This document shows positions 24,439 to 31,937 of a stretch of DNA of 34,380 nucleotides, piece after piece. The DNA is from Pseudomonadota bacterium. GTDB taxonomy: Bacteria; Myxococcota_A; UBA9042; GCA-2863065. The notes beneath the pieces were generated by a model, which had not been told where the DNA came from, searched no databases, and saw only the letters and a program-made list of their open reading frames with translations. Location: positions 1-34,380 of the forward strand of contig CANMLD010000022.1 in NCBI GenBank assembly GCA_947498315.1, given 5' to 3'. The first letter of the stretch is position 1. Every line of letters starts with the position of its first letter. A program made the position numbers and the translations under genes.

Positions 24439-26595
24439 ATGGATGCCCACGTCTTACTGACCACCCTGGCCATCGTCCTCGGCGTCGCCGGCATCACCAC
24501 GGTCGTGACCCGAAAGCTCGGGCTGTCGTCGGTGCTCGGCTACCTCGTCGCTGGGCTCGTGGTCGGGCCGAACGTCCCGCTCCCGGTCTACGCCGATCGC
24601 GAGGTGGTGACGACGCTGTCCGAGCTCGGCGTGATCCTGCTGATGTTCTCGATAGGGCTCGAGCTCTCCATCCGCAAGGTCACCCGCCTCGCGGGGACGG
24701 CGGGGCCGGCGGCCTTGATCGAGATGGGGCTCATGGGCGTGCTCGGGCTCCTCACTGCACGCATGCTCGGGCTCGGCTCGCTCGAAGGGGCCTTTTTGGG
24801 CGCGATGGTCGCCATCTCGTCAACCATGGTGATCGCGAAGACCTTCGCGGATCAGAAGGTCAAAGGCCACTTGGTCGAGGTCGTGTTCGGCATCCTCGTG
24901 TTCGAGGACATCGCCGCGATCGTGCTCCTGACGGTCCTGACCGGCCTGTCGGCCGGCCTCTCGCCCTCACCGGTGTCGCTCGCCATCACCCTGGCCAAGC
25001 TCGCTGGCTTCCTACTGGGCGCCATCGCGCTCGGTCTCCCGCTGGTTCCCCGCTTCATGCGTCTGGTCGTACGCTTCGAGAGCGCGGAGACCACCACCGT
25101 AGCCGCCGTGGGGGTGTGCTTCGTCTTCGCCGCCATCGCGTCGTGGGCAGGTTTCTCGGTGGCCCTCGGCGCCATCATCGCGGGCGTGCTCTGCGCCGAG
25201 TCGGGCCACGGTGAGAAGCTGGAACATCTGGTCTCGCCGCTACGGGACCTCTTCTCGGCCATCTTCTTCGTCTCGGTCGGCATGCTCATCGACCCCGTGG
25301 CCATCACAGATCAATGGTTCCCGGTCCTCGTCATCACAGCCGTGGTGCTACTCGGCAAGTTCGTCTCGGTAACGCTCGGCGCTGTACTCTCCGGCGAGAG
25401 CATTGGCACCGCGGCGAAGGCGGCGGCCTGCCTCACGCAGATCGGCGAGTTCTCCTTCATCATCGCGGGCCTTGGGGTCACGAGTGGCACCACGTCGTCG
25501 GCGCTGCTCCCCATCGCGGTCGTCGTCTCGGCCATAACCGCCTTCACGACGCCCTATGCGATCGGAAACGCCGACCGCATCGCGTCCGCCGTCGAGAGAC
25601 GGCTCCCCGAAGCGCTTCGGACGACGGCTGCGCTCTACCACGCGTGGGTCGCCCGCCTTCGAGGGCGCCGCCTCGAGCCCACCCGTGCGGCGGGCCAGCG
25701 ACAGGTCCGACTGATCCTGCTCGAAGCGACCGGGATCGTCATGTTGGCCGCTGCTGCAGGGCTCGCCGCAGACCCAGTGGCGTCCTACCTACGCCGGTTC
25801 ACTGGGTTGCCGGCCTGGGTGCTCCGTGCGGTCTTGGGCCTCATGGTCATGGGTTTCAGCGTGCCCTTCGCCATCGGGATCGTTCGAAACTCGCGAGCGC
25901 TGGCGTCGAACTTCTCGAACGCACTGAGCGGCCGAACGCCTTCTGACCCGACTCAGACGATTGCGCCCGAAGAGTTGACGCCGCTCGAGAAGACGCTTCG
26001 GATCGGTCTCACGGTCGCGATCATCCTGGTCGTCGGCGCGCCTCTGCTCGCAGTCGTCCTCCCACTTCTACCCATCGGCTCGACGGTTGCGCTGGCGTCC
26101 ATTGCGCTCCTGACGCTGCTCATCTTCGCGAGCCCGATCCGGCGCTCCGTCCGAGAGGCCCGCTCCGGAGCGCAGATGGTCGTCGACGGCTTTCGCCGAC
26201 AGTTGCGCTCCGAGACTCTACCAGAGACGGCGGCCATCACGGACGCGACGCTCGCACGGATCGAGAGAGGCTCCGAGTCGGCATCCGTAAGTGCCTCTCG
26301 CAACGAAAGAGCCGTCCTCGACAGCCTCGACCCCACGACCGTATTGACGGTGGAGCACTCATGGGCTTGCATCGGTGAGACCCTGATGACGAGCGGTAGC
26401 GCCGAAGTGACTGAAACGACCGTCCTGGCTGTCTTGCGCCGCGACGGGCTGTCTTTCGCGCCGGTGAGTGACGTCGCGCTCGAATCGGGTGATCGCCTCG
26501 TCGCGTCCGGCAGCCCCGAAGCCATCGAAGCGCTCACTAATATCTTGAAGAGCGGACCGAACCCACGCGCTGAGTTTGCCGACCCTCGGAGGTGA
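24439..26595 (+). CDS. CPA2-family cation:proton antiporter with C-terminal RCK_C domain
   Basis: At 718 aa: 12-13 membrane helices of the KefB/KefC-type exchanger (LGYLVAGLVVGP, LGVILLMFSIGLEL, SSTMVIAKTF, VFEDIAAIVLL with the transport-site Asp, LLTQIGEFSFI-like sequence CLTQIGEFSFIIAG). A second hydrophobic region follows (about 458-600), then a cytoplasmic RCK_C (TrkA-C) domain (about 640-710; TVLAVLRRDGLSFAPVSDVALESGDRLVASG). The nucleotide-binding RCK_N domain of Kef proteins (GxGxxG) is not seen. Ion (K+ or Na+) is not predictable. I prefer the ATG at 24439; a perfect AAGGAGGTGA 35 nt upstream is too far to serve it. Its TGA lies 1 nt before island 2. Confidence 0.9.
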   Translation: MDAHVLLTTLAIVLGVAGITTVVTRKLGLSSVLGYLVAGLVVGPNVPLPVYADREVVTTLSELGVILLMFSIGLELSIRKVTRLAGTAGPAALIEMGLMGVLGLLTARMLGLGSLEGAFLGAMVAISSTMVIAKTFADQKVKGHLVEVVFGILVFEDIAAIVLLTVLTGLSAGLSPSPVSLAITLAKLAGFLLGAIALGLPLVPRFMRLVVRFESAETTTVAAVGVCFVFAAIASWAGFSVALGAIIAGVLCAESGHGEKLEHLVSPLRDLFSAIFFVSVGMLIDPVAITDQWFPVLVITAVVLLGKFVSVTLGAVLSGESIGTAAKAAACLTQIGEFSFIIAGLGVTSGTTSSALLPIAVVVSAITAFTTPYAIGNADRIASAVERRLPEALRTTAALYHAWVARLRGRRLEPTRAAGQRQVRLILLEATGIVMLAAAAGLAADPVASYLRRFTGLPAWVLRAVLGLMVMGFSVPFAIGIVRNSRALASNFSNALSGRTPSDPTQTIAPEELTPLEKTLRIGLTVAIILVVGAPLLAVVLPLLPIGSTVALASIALLTLLIFASPIRRSVREARSGAQMVVDGFRRQLRSETLPETAAITDATLARIERGSESASVSASRNERAVLDSLDPTTVLTVEHSWACIGETLMTSGSAEVTETTVLAVLRRDGLSFAPVSDVALESGDRLVASGSPEAIEALTNILKSGPNPRAEFADPRR

Positions 26596-26620
26596 TTCAG
26601 TGGTTCAGGCAAAACTCCGA

Positions 26621-26642
26621 TTGGCGTCCACCGGCAATTTTC
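26621..26642 (-). repeat. 22-bp end motif, copy 2 (copy 1 at 2474-2495, plus strand)
   Basis: GAAAATTGCCGGTGGACGCC plus AA is identical in the two islands. Both copies lie roughly 25 bp inside the island end, in the orientation expected for the same element end. Confidence 0.9.
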
Positions 26643-26727
26643 GGTGGTGTCCCCATTCCGGGGCGCCTCTTCCTCAGGAACGGCGTCGAAAGATCGCCAC
26701 AGTGAGCATTCGCAATCAAGACGGTGC

Positions 26728-26987
26728 ACGCCACCGGTTCGCTCCGCGAAGTCGGCCACGGTCTCCACGAGCCTGTCGGACGTCCGCTTGCCGACAGTAA
26801 GCGAGACGACGAAGCGACCCTCGACGTCGACCGCTGTGTGGTCCCACTGGTCGCCTGCCAAAGCGTCCTCCGGCTTCGCGTCGTCGCATTGCTTCTAGTT
26901 CTTCTCGACGAACGACCACTTCTCGTCGAACCGCGCTTCGCTCTCCGTGAGATCTTGTTTGATCATGTGCAGATACCGTCGGGCCAT
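26728..26987 (-). pseudogene. remnant of an IS1-like DDE transposase
   Basis: Read on the minus strand this gives MARRYLHMIKQDLTESEARF, then DEKWSFVEKN-stop-KQCDDAKPEDALAGD, then QWDHTAVDVEGRFVVSLTVG and KRTSDRLVETVADFAERTGG. This matches the middle of IS1-type transposases found in many high-GC bacteria (DE.W.FVGKKQ..CDP...GD.WDH.A.DPE.RLVV...GKRT). An in-frame TAG (26895-26897) cuts the KKQK motif. The region before and the DEY..Y part after are missing, so it cannot make an active enzyme. Family assignment is by motif only. Confidence 0.65.
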
Positions 26988-27009
26988 AGCTCGACGACAA
27001 CCCTCGATG

Positions 27010-27500
27010 GGCAGCGTTCTGGCGTGCTCGGTCCCGTCAATTCTCCGGCCGACTTCGCCGCGATGCGTCTATCCCCTGCCGGGCCCATGTCAGCACCGCT
27101 GGGCACGGACTCGTGCTCGCTGGTATCGGTCGGTAGAGCAAATTTGGAGTTCCCACTGTCTCCCGTTCAGGTAGACGGGGATTCTGGAATGGTCTCGGAT
27201 CTCGCGCAGTCGCCTGGGAGGGCAAGGCGGGGCCAGGCCTCGAGGGGGCAGCGTAGCGGCGTACTCGGTCCGAACAATTCTCCGGCCAATTTGACCGCGA
27301 CGCGCCTATCTCCTGCCGGGCCAACGTCGGCACGGACTCGTGCTCGCTGGTATCGGTCGGTAGAGCAAATTTGGAGTTCCCACTGTCTCCCATTCAGGTA
27401 GACGGGGATTCTGGAATGGTCTCGGATCTCGCGCAGCCGCCTGGGAGGGCAAGGCGGGGCCAGGCCTCGAGGGGGCAGCGTAGCGGCGTACTCGGTCCGA
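27010..27500 (+). repeat. 227-bp tandem repeat (two units plus a partial third)
   Basis: The word GGCAGCG opens units at 27010, 27247 and 27474. The stretch 27121-27273 recurs at 27348-27500 with only two base differences in 153, and 19 more bases match upstream. The first unit is 237 bp and more diverged at its left end. Such near-identity suggests a recent duplication. On the minus strand the repeat encodes the same peptide twice (LALPG.CARSETIPESPST in one frame), with no domain I recognise. Confidence 0.88.
27144..27169 (+). repeat. 26-bp motif present three times in island 2
   Basis: TTGGAGTTCCCACTGTCTCC and following bases at 27144-27169, again at 27371-27396 (1 change). A diverged copy at 27616-27641 matches 22 of 26. 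The third copy lies outside the 227-bp repeat, so the motif is itself a mobile or structural unit. Confidence 0.65.
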
Positions 27501-27638
27501 TCAAGCATCGAGTTCGCCGTCCTCGGCGGGCGCTCCGCGATGCCCGCCTCCGGGCGGCTCCACTCGACGCTTGACCGGCCCTGCGTTCGCCGGCAGGCAG
27601 GGCGAGGGTCGATACTTGGAGACCCCACTTCCTCCCGT

Positions 27639-27821
27639 TCAAGTGACCGATGCCCTCGGACCTGCTCCGGACCCGCGGCGCGGACGCCTCCCGAGCCCCT
27701 CCCGCTTGGCCACGAGCCGATTGTGCGGGCCGCAATGCAGGGTGAGGTTGTCGGCCGTGTTCGAGCCGCCGTGCGCCCACGCGATCCGGTGATGGATCTC
27801 CATTTTGTCCGACCCACTCAA
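27639..27821 (-). pseudogene. C-terminal fragment of an HNH endonuclease
   Basis: The 60-codon frame holds MEIHHRIAWAHGGSNTADNL followed by TLHCGPHNRLVAKREGLG. This is a complete HNH motif (His-His, Asn 14 residues on, His 8 further) of the common McrA-like type. Everything upstream of it, including the first CxxC zinc pair and any DNA-binding domain, is absent. The frame starts inside the 25-bp end motif, directly against the neighbouring gene's stop codon. It is more likely a broken remnant than a tiny working nuclease. Confidence 0.65.
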
Positions 27822-28621
27822 ACGTCGCGCAGCGCATCCTCGAGCAGAGAGACCCGTTCGCGCGAACGTCGAGCGAGCAGGAACGCCACCATGACGGGCA
27901 TCAGCGCGATCCCGAAGAGCACGAGGAGCACGCGCTGTTCACTTGGGCGGGCGCCGTCGATGAAGAGCCAGATGGGGCGACCGGGACGGCGCTCCTCTAG
28001 ACGGAGCCGACGCACTAGACCGTCTCGAATGGAGCGGAATCGCCTTGGGGCGGCGTCAGCGAGCAAGAGGCGACCCTCCGCCGAGAAGGCGACCCCTAGG
28101 TCGTCGGGACGCAGCCATCCCTCTCGGAGCAGGCCATCGTAGGCTGCAGCGACGAACACGTGTTGCGAGATGAGGGCCGGGATGGCGCGACGCGTGACGA
28201 CGATCATGTTGGCCACGGGGTCGAAGAAGGCGCTCCAGCCGACAGCGTCGTCACTACGGGTATGGCTGGTGACGAGGCCTCGGTCGTATCGGGCGTAGCG
28301 GTTGTTCTCGAAGGCGGTATCGACGGGTGAGCCCGCCCTCAGGAGCTGATCGAAGTCGCCGAGCTCCACGGCCTCAGTGCCAGCGAGTCCGTAGAAGAGA
28401 TCTTCGCGCTGCAGCCACCCGAAGAGCAGCAGCGCGAGCGCGGAGATGACGGCGAGGCCGAGGTGGACGTACGCGTCGCTTCGGGCGTCGCGCAGGACGT
28501 TATTGGGATGGTGCGGATCGTCTTCGGGCAGCTCGCCGCCAAAGCGGAACGGGTCGCTGAGCAGACGGAGCGAATCCGTGGGCGCTGGCCCTTCGGTCGT
28601 GGGTCGCTCGCTGTCGCTCAT
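27818..28621 (-). CDS. membrane protein of unknown function
   Basis: At 267 aa I do not recognise the family. It has a charged, Pro-rich N-terminus (about 1-50), one membrane helix (about 53-70, LGLAVISALALLLFGWL) and a soluble middle region of about 150 residues, probably periplasmic. A second helix (about 230-248, VLLVLFGIALMPVMVAFLL) and a short basic tail with a possible coiled coil (SRERVSLLEDALRDV) end it. The stop codon TGA is the first three bases of the 25-bp island motif, so the true C-terminus could have been altered by the insertion. It lies 42 nt after the CoA-transferase stop on the same strand, so they may be cotranscribed. Confidence 0.7.
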   Translation of the reverse strand: MSDSERPTTEGPAPTDSLRLLSDPFRFGGELPEDDPHHPNNVLRDARSDAYVHLGLAVISALALLLFGWLQREDLFYGLAGTEAVELGDFDQLLRAGSPVDTAFENNRYARYDRGLVTSHTRSDDAVGWSAFFDPVANMIVVTRRAIPALISQHVFVAAAYDGLLREGWLRPDDLGVAFSAEGRLLLADAAPRRFRSIRDGLVRRLRLEERRPGRPIWLFIDGARPSEQRVLLVLFGIALMPVMVAFLLARRSRERVSLLEDALRDV

Positions 28622-28663
28622 CGTGGCTGCGGCACCATGGGCTCACCTTACACGAAGCCGCGA

Positions 28664-29944
28664 TCAGAGCCACCCTTGGGCGCGAGCGACTGCCCTCAGC
28701 TCGTCACGGAACTCCGGCGCAGCGATGGCGGAGAGCGCGAGGACGCGCTCGCGCACGCTCTTTCCGTGCAGCTCAGCGACCCCATGCTCGGTCACGACGG
28801 TATGGATGTGGGCTCGAGTGGTCACGACGCCAGCGCCAGGGCGCAGGATCGGTACGATGCGGCTCACGGTGCCGCCCTTGGCAGTGCTCGGGAGCGCGAT
28901 GACGCCACGGCCCTCATCGGCGAGCGCGGCACCTCGGATGAAGTCCATCTGACCCCCGACGCCGCTGTAGCAGGCGGTCCCGATGGAGTCGGCGCAGACT
29001 TGGCCGCTGAGGTCGACCTCGATGGCGGAGTTCACGGCCACCATCTTGCGGAAACGACGGATGATCTGGGTGTCGTTCGTGTAGTCGGCGGGCCGGAACT
29101 CGAAGATGGGGTTGTCGTCGATGAAGCGGTAAAGACGCGCCGTGCCCATCGCGAAGGCCGTGACGACCTTGCCCCGGTTGATCTCTTTGGCGAGCCCGGT
29201 GATGGCACCGGCTTCGATGAGGTCGAGGACCGTGTCCGTGAACATCTCGGTGTGAACGCCGAGGTCCTTCTTGCCGCGGAGCTCGAGACCGACGGCCGCA
29301 GGGATAGAGCCGATCCCGAGCTGCAAGGTGGCGCCGTCAGGCACGAGGTTGGCGATGTGCGCACCGATGCGCCGCTCCTCGGCCGAGAGCTCTGGGTTTG
29401 GGAGCTCGTAAGGCGCCAGATCCCCGGCGACGAGCATGTTGAGGGCGCTAACGTGGATGAAGCCGTCGCCGTGGGTGCGGGGCATCTTCGGGTTGACGAG
29501 CGCGATGATCTGTTTGGCAGCGCGGACTGCGGCGAGCGCCACGTCGACCGATACGCCGAGCGAGCAAAACCCGTGTGCGTCCGGCGGGGAGACGTTGATG
29601 AAGGCGAAGTCGAGCGGCTCATTGCCCCTTCGGAAGAGCGCCGGGATGTCGCTCAGGAACACCGGGACGTAGTCCGCACGGCCTTCTCGAACCGCCGTTC
29701 GCGCATTGCTACCGATGAAGAGGGCGCGGTGGCGAATGATCCCCACAAGCTCAGGCGCCAGATGAGGCCCCGGGCCTTCGATGTGAAGGCTGACTGTGGT
29801 GATGTCCTTCACGTCGCCCGCCCGCGCCCGGGCGGCGAGCGCCTCGAGGAGAGGCGTAGGCGTGGCGGCACCACCATGGATGAAGATGCGCGACCCCTGG
29901 GGGATACGTGCGATGGCCTCGGCAGCAGTCGAAAAAGCGGTCAT
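28664..29944 (-). CDS. acetyl-CoA hydrolase / 4-hydroxybutyrate-type CoA-transferase
   Basis: At 426 aa it belongs to the family that moves CoA between acetate, butyrate-type or hydroxybutyrate acids. Visible family motifs are GSRIFIHGGAATP near the N-terminus, LPDGATLQLGIGSIPAAV-like sequence (VPDGATLQLGIGSIPAAV), and GVHTEMFTD, whose Glu is the likely catalytic residue. Also seen are VDLSGQVCADSIG, YSGVGGQMDFIRGA, ALPSTAKGGTVSRIVP and VVTEHGVAELHGKSVRERV. The start ATG at 29944 has GGAG 6 nt upstream; the ORF extension to 30004 is rejected. It diverges from the TetR gene across 142 bp, so it may be a target of that regulator. The exact acid is not predictable. Confidence 0.88.
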   Translation of the reverse strand: MTAFSTAAEAIARIPQGSRIFIHGGAATPTPLLEALAARARAGDVKDITTVSLHIEGPGPHLAPELVGIIRHRALFIGSNARTAVREGRADYVPVFLSDIPALFRRGNEPLDFAFINVSPPDAHGFCSLGVSVDVALAAVRAAKQIIALVNPKMPRTHGDGFIHVSALNMLVAGDLAPYELPNPELSAEERRIGAHIANLVPDGATLQLGIGSIPAAVGLELRGKKDLGVHTEMFTDTVLDLIEAGAITGLAKEINRGKVVTAFAMGTARLYRFIDDNPIFEFRPADYTNDTQIIRRFRKMVAVNSAIEVDLSGQVCADSIGTACYSGVGGQMDFIRGAALADEGRGVIALPSTAKGGTVSRIVPILRPGAGVVTTRAHIHTVVTEHGVAELHGKSVRERVLALSAIAAPEFRDELRAVARAQGWL

Positions 29945-30033
29945 GCAAGCTCCATCTTCGGCAGGGACCCCGGCTTCTACCAGCCACACGCATCTCCCTA
30001 ACACGCCTCGGTAAGAATCTTCACACCTCGCGC

Positions 30034-30085
30034 TTGACTCCGTCGGCCCGTCTAGTACAACCGTCCTAGTAGGACAAGTGTACTA
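30034..30085 (+). promoter_or_regulatory. promoter and 33-bp palindromic operator of the TetR operon
   Basis: TTGACT at 30034 followed after 16 nt by TACAAC makes a plausible promoter. From 30053 to 30085 lies a near-perfect palindrome centred on G30069: outer arms TAGTACA / TGTACTA, inner arms GTCCTA / TAGGAC, 13 of 16 pairs matched. It overlaps the -10 box and ends 1 nt before the TetR ATG, so transcripts would have a leader of 20 nt or less. This is classic placement for autorepression. Confidence 0.75.
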
Positions 30086-30086
30086 A

Positions 30087-30686
30087 ATGCCGATCGACTC
30101 CCCCGACATCAACCAGACCATTCGCGAAGCGGCCCTGCGCCTCTTCGCCGAATGCGGCTTCAGCGGCACCTCGGTGCGCGACGTCGCGAGCGCGGTCGGG
30201 ATCTCGCCAGGCCACCTCACCTACCACTTCCCGAAGAAGAGCGACCTCTTCCAGGCCGCCATCGAGACGACCTACCGGCGGCTCGTCGATGACCTGCGCT
30301 CACTGGCAGCCACGCCCGGCCAGCCAGCCAAGCGCCGGCTTCGACTGGTCCTAGACCGACTCTGTGAGCTCGCACCCGAAGAGAGTCTGATGCTCCGAAC
30401 CGCCCTCCGCGAGCTGATGACGGCGCCCGAACACCTCGGCCCGATCGCCAAGACGATGCAGCTCGGCCACCCTGTCGTCCTCCTGGGCTTGCTTCAGGAG
30501 TGCGTTGCAGAGGGCAGCTTGCCATCTGGGACCGGGATCGGCCTCTTGCCGCTGATCATGGGGACGCTCGTTTTCGCCCCCGTCATGCTCTCAATCGCAC
30601 ACGCCGCCATCGGCGACCTCGGCCTCATCGAGATCGCGCTGAACGCGGGTCGCGACGACCTCTACCGACTGCTGGGGCTCTCATGA
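30087..30686 (+). CDS. TetR/AcrR-family transcriptional regulator
   Basis: At 199 aa it has the N-terminal TetR helix-turn-helix (about 7-53; AALRLFAECGFSGTSVRDVA, ISPGHLTYHFPKKSDLF) and a variable ligand-binding region with hydrophobic C-terminal helices. No ribosome-binding site precedes the ATG because the operator fills that space, which points to a leaderless or very short-leader message. The likely targets are its own operon (barrel, ABC ATPase and two permeases) and perhaps the divergent CoA-transferase gene. The ligand is unknown. Its stop overlaps the next gene's ATG (ATGA). Confidence 0.92.
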   Translation: MPIDSPDINQTIREAALRLFAECGFSGTSVRDVASAVGISPGHLTYHFPKKSDLFQAAIETTYRRLVDDLRSLAATPGQPAKRRLRLVLDRLCELAPEESLMLRTALRELMTAPEHLGPIAKTMQLGHPVVLLGLLQECVAEGSLPSGTGIGLLPLIMGTLVFAPVMLSIAHAAIGDLGLIEIALNAGRDDLYRLLGLS

Positions 30687-31921
30687 CGATACGCGCCTCA
30701 TCCAGCCTGACGTCATCGCGCCTGACGTTGTTCGTGGTAGCGCTCGGCGTCCCGACTCTCGCGCTCGCCGCGGAGGGCCCGGTCACGGGCGAAGTTCGCG
30801 GGTACATCGAACACCGGCACCAGATCGCCATCGGCCTCGACCCCGCGTTGGCCAGCCTGCCCTTGGTCGACTTCGACGAGATCGGTCTGCACCCAGACGA
30901 GGTCTTCGGCGTCACGAACCACATTCGCCCAACCGGAAAGCTCCACTTCGGCGAGACGGCGACGCTGGTCATGACCGTCGACGCGCACAGCTACCACCTC
31001 CTCGACGCCAGAAAGCAAGAGGACCTCTGGGACTACCTGTCCCTCGACCGCCTCTACGTCTCCATCACCACCGACCAAGTGGACCTGACGCTCGGCAAGC
31101 AGGTCCTCAACTGGGGCCACGGTCTGCTCCTGAACCCTTCAGCGCCCAACAACGAGCGGCCGCCGCAAGACCTACGGGCCGAGCTCGAGGGGCTCTGGGC
31201 CGCCCGCGCGCTCGTGGCGATTCAAGACGACGCCAACGTGACCATGGCCGTCGCCGTGCGCGAGTCCACGCCAGACGACCCGCTCGTCGTCGGGCGCTGG
31301 GACAAGACGCTCGAGACGACCGATATGGCCGTCACCGTCACCTGGGACGAAGGCGCCGGCGACGTCACGCTCGGCTACGAGATCAAGGGTGACATCGAGG
31401 ACGGTCCGGGGCTGTGGGCGGAGACGACCGCGTCCGTGTTCACGGACGACGCCTCGACGTGGTCCTTCGAGGTCGAAGCCGGCCTCGACTACACCTTCGA
31501 TGTCCTGCAAGGGCTATACGTCGCGGCGGAGTACATCCACCATGGCGCCGGGGTCGATGGCGACTACATCGAGTCGGCCCTCGGCGGCAGACGACGCTCG
31601 GTGCTCCTCGGCAAGGACTACGCGCTCGTGATGATTCGTCAGACCTTCGACGCGCTCTGGCAGGCGCAGCTTCTGTCCATCACGAACGTCCGCGATCCAT
31701 CGGGGCTCGTGTCGGCACAGCTCACCTGGCTCCCGCTCGGCTACCTCGAGATCATCTTCGGTGCCAACCTCACCTGGGGAAGTGGTGGGGGCGAATACGC
31801 CCTCGAAGTCCCAGAGACGGTCTCGATGAACGGCGCCACCATCCCCATCCCCGAAGTCTGGGCCGGCTTGCCGCTGACGCCCACCGCCACCCTCTATCTC
31901 TGGGCCCGCTACTACTTCTGA
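30683..31921 (+). CDS. outer-membrane beta-barrel protein, porin-like
   Basis: At 412 aa it has an N-terminal signal peptide (about 1-29, ending ALAAEGP) and then a long series of amphipathic strands. The motif LTLGKQVLNWGHGLLLNPSAP (about 132-152) resembles the 'K/RQ..WG.G...P' turn of DUF1302- or alginate-export-like porins. It ends LYLWARYYF, with the C-terminal Phe expected of a barrel substrate of BAM. No lipobox. It overlaps the TetR gene by 4 nt and is followed 16 nt later by an ABC ATPase, so it is probably the outer-membrane partner of that transporter. Homology class uncertain. Confidence 0.75.
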   Translation: MTIRASSSLTSSRLTLFVVALGVPTLALAAEGPVTGEVRGYIEHRHQIAIGLDPALASLPLVDFDEIGLHPDEVFGVTNHIRPTGKLHFGETATLVMTVDAHSYHLLDARKQEDLWDYLSLDRLYVSITTDQVDLTLGKQVLNWGHGLLLNPSAPNNERPPQDLRAELEGLWAARALVAIQDDANVTMAVAVRESTPDDPLVVGRWDKTLETTDMAVTVTWDEGAGDVTLGYEIKGDIEDGPGLWAETTASVFTDDASTWSFEVEAGLDYTFDVLQGLYVAAEYIHHGAGVDGDYIESALGGRRRSVLLGKDYALVMIRQTFDALWQAQLLSITNVRDPSGLVSAQLTWLPLGYLEIIFGANLTWGSGGGEYALEVPETVSMNGATIPIPEVWAGLPLTPTATLYLWARYYF

Positions 31922-31937
31922 GCGCGAGCTCCCCGCC

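Larger units (their letters stand above)
26597..27820 (-). mobile_element. island 2: decayed repeat/mobile element region
   Basis: About 1.2 kb without an intact gene, sitting between two convergent genes. Its right end is the 25-bp motif also found at island 1, again starting at a TGA stop (of the gene at 27818-28621). Near its left end is the 22-bp motif (26621-26642) also found in island 1. The outer ends are alike as inverted repeats: 9 of 12 bases, and about 17 of 25 with a shared CAAAA. Relative to island 1 it is reversed. Inside are a broken IS1-like transposase, 227-bp tandem repeats and an HNH fragment. I infer a composite of decayed mobile DNA. Confidence 0.7.

Noticed and set aside
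27167-27817. 216-aa minus-strand ORF through island 2
   Set aside because: It runs through the tandem repeats and out-of-frame HNH remnant; it contains repeated peptide pieces but no recognisable domain.
28463-30001. 512-aa plus-strand ORF opposite the CoA-transferase
   Set aside because: Asp/Arg/Val-rich antisense frame, typical of high-GC shadows; the minus strand encodes a clear enzyme.
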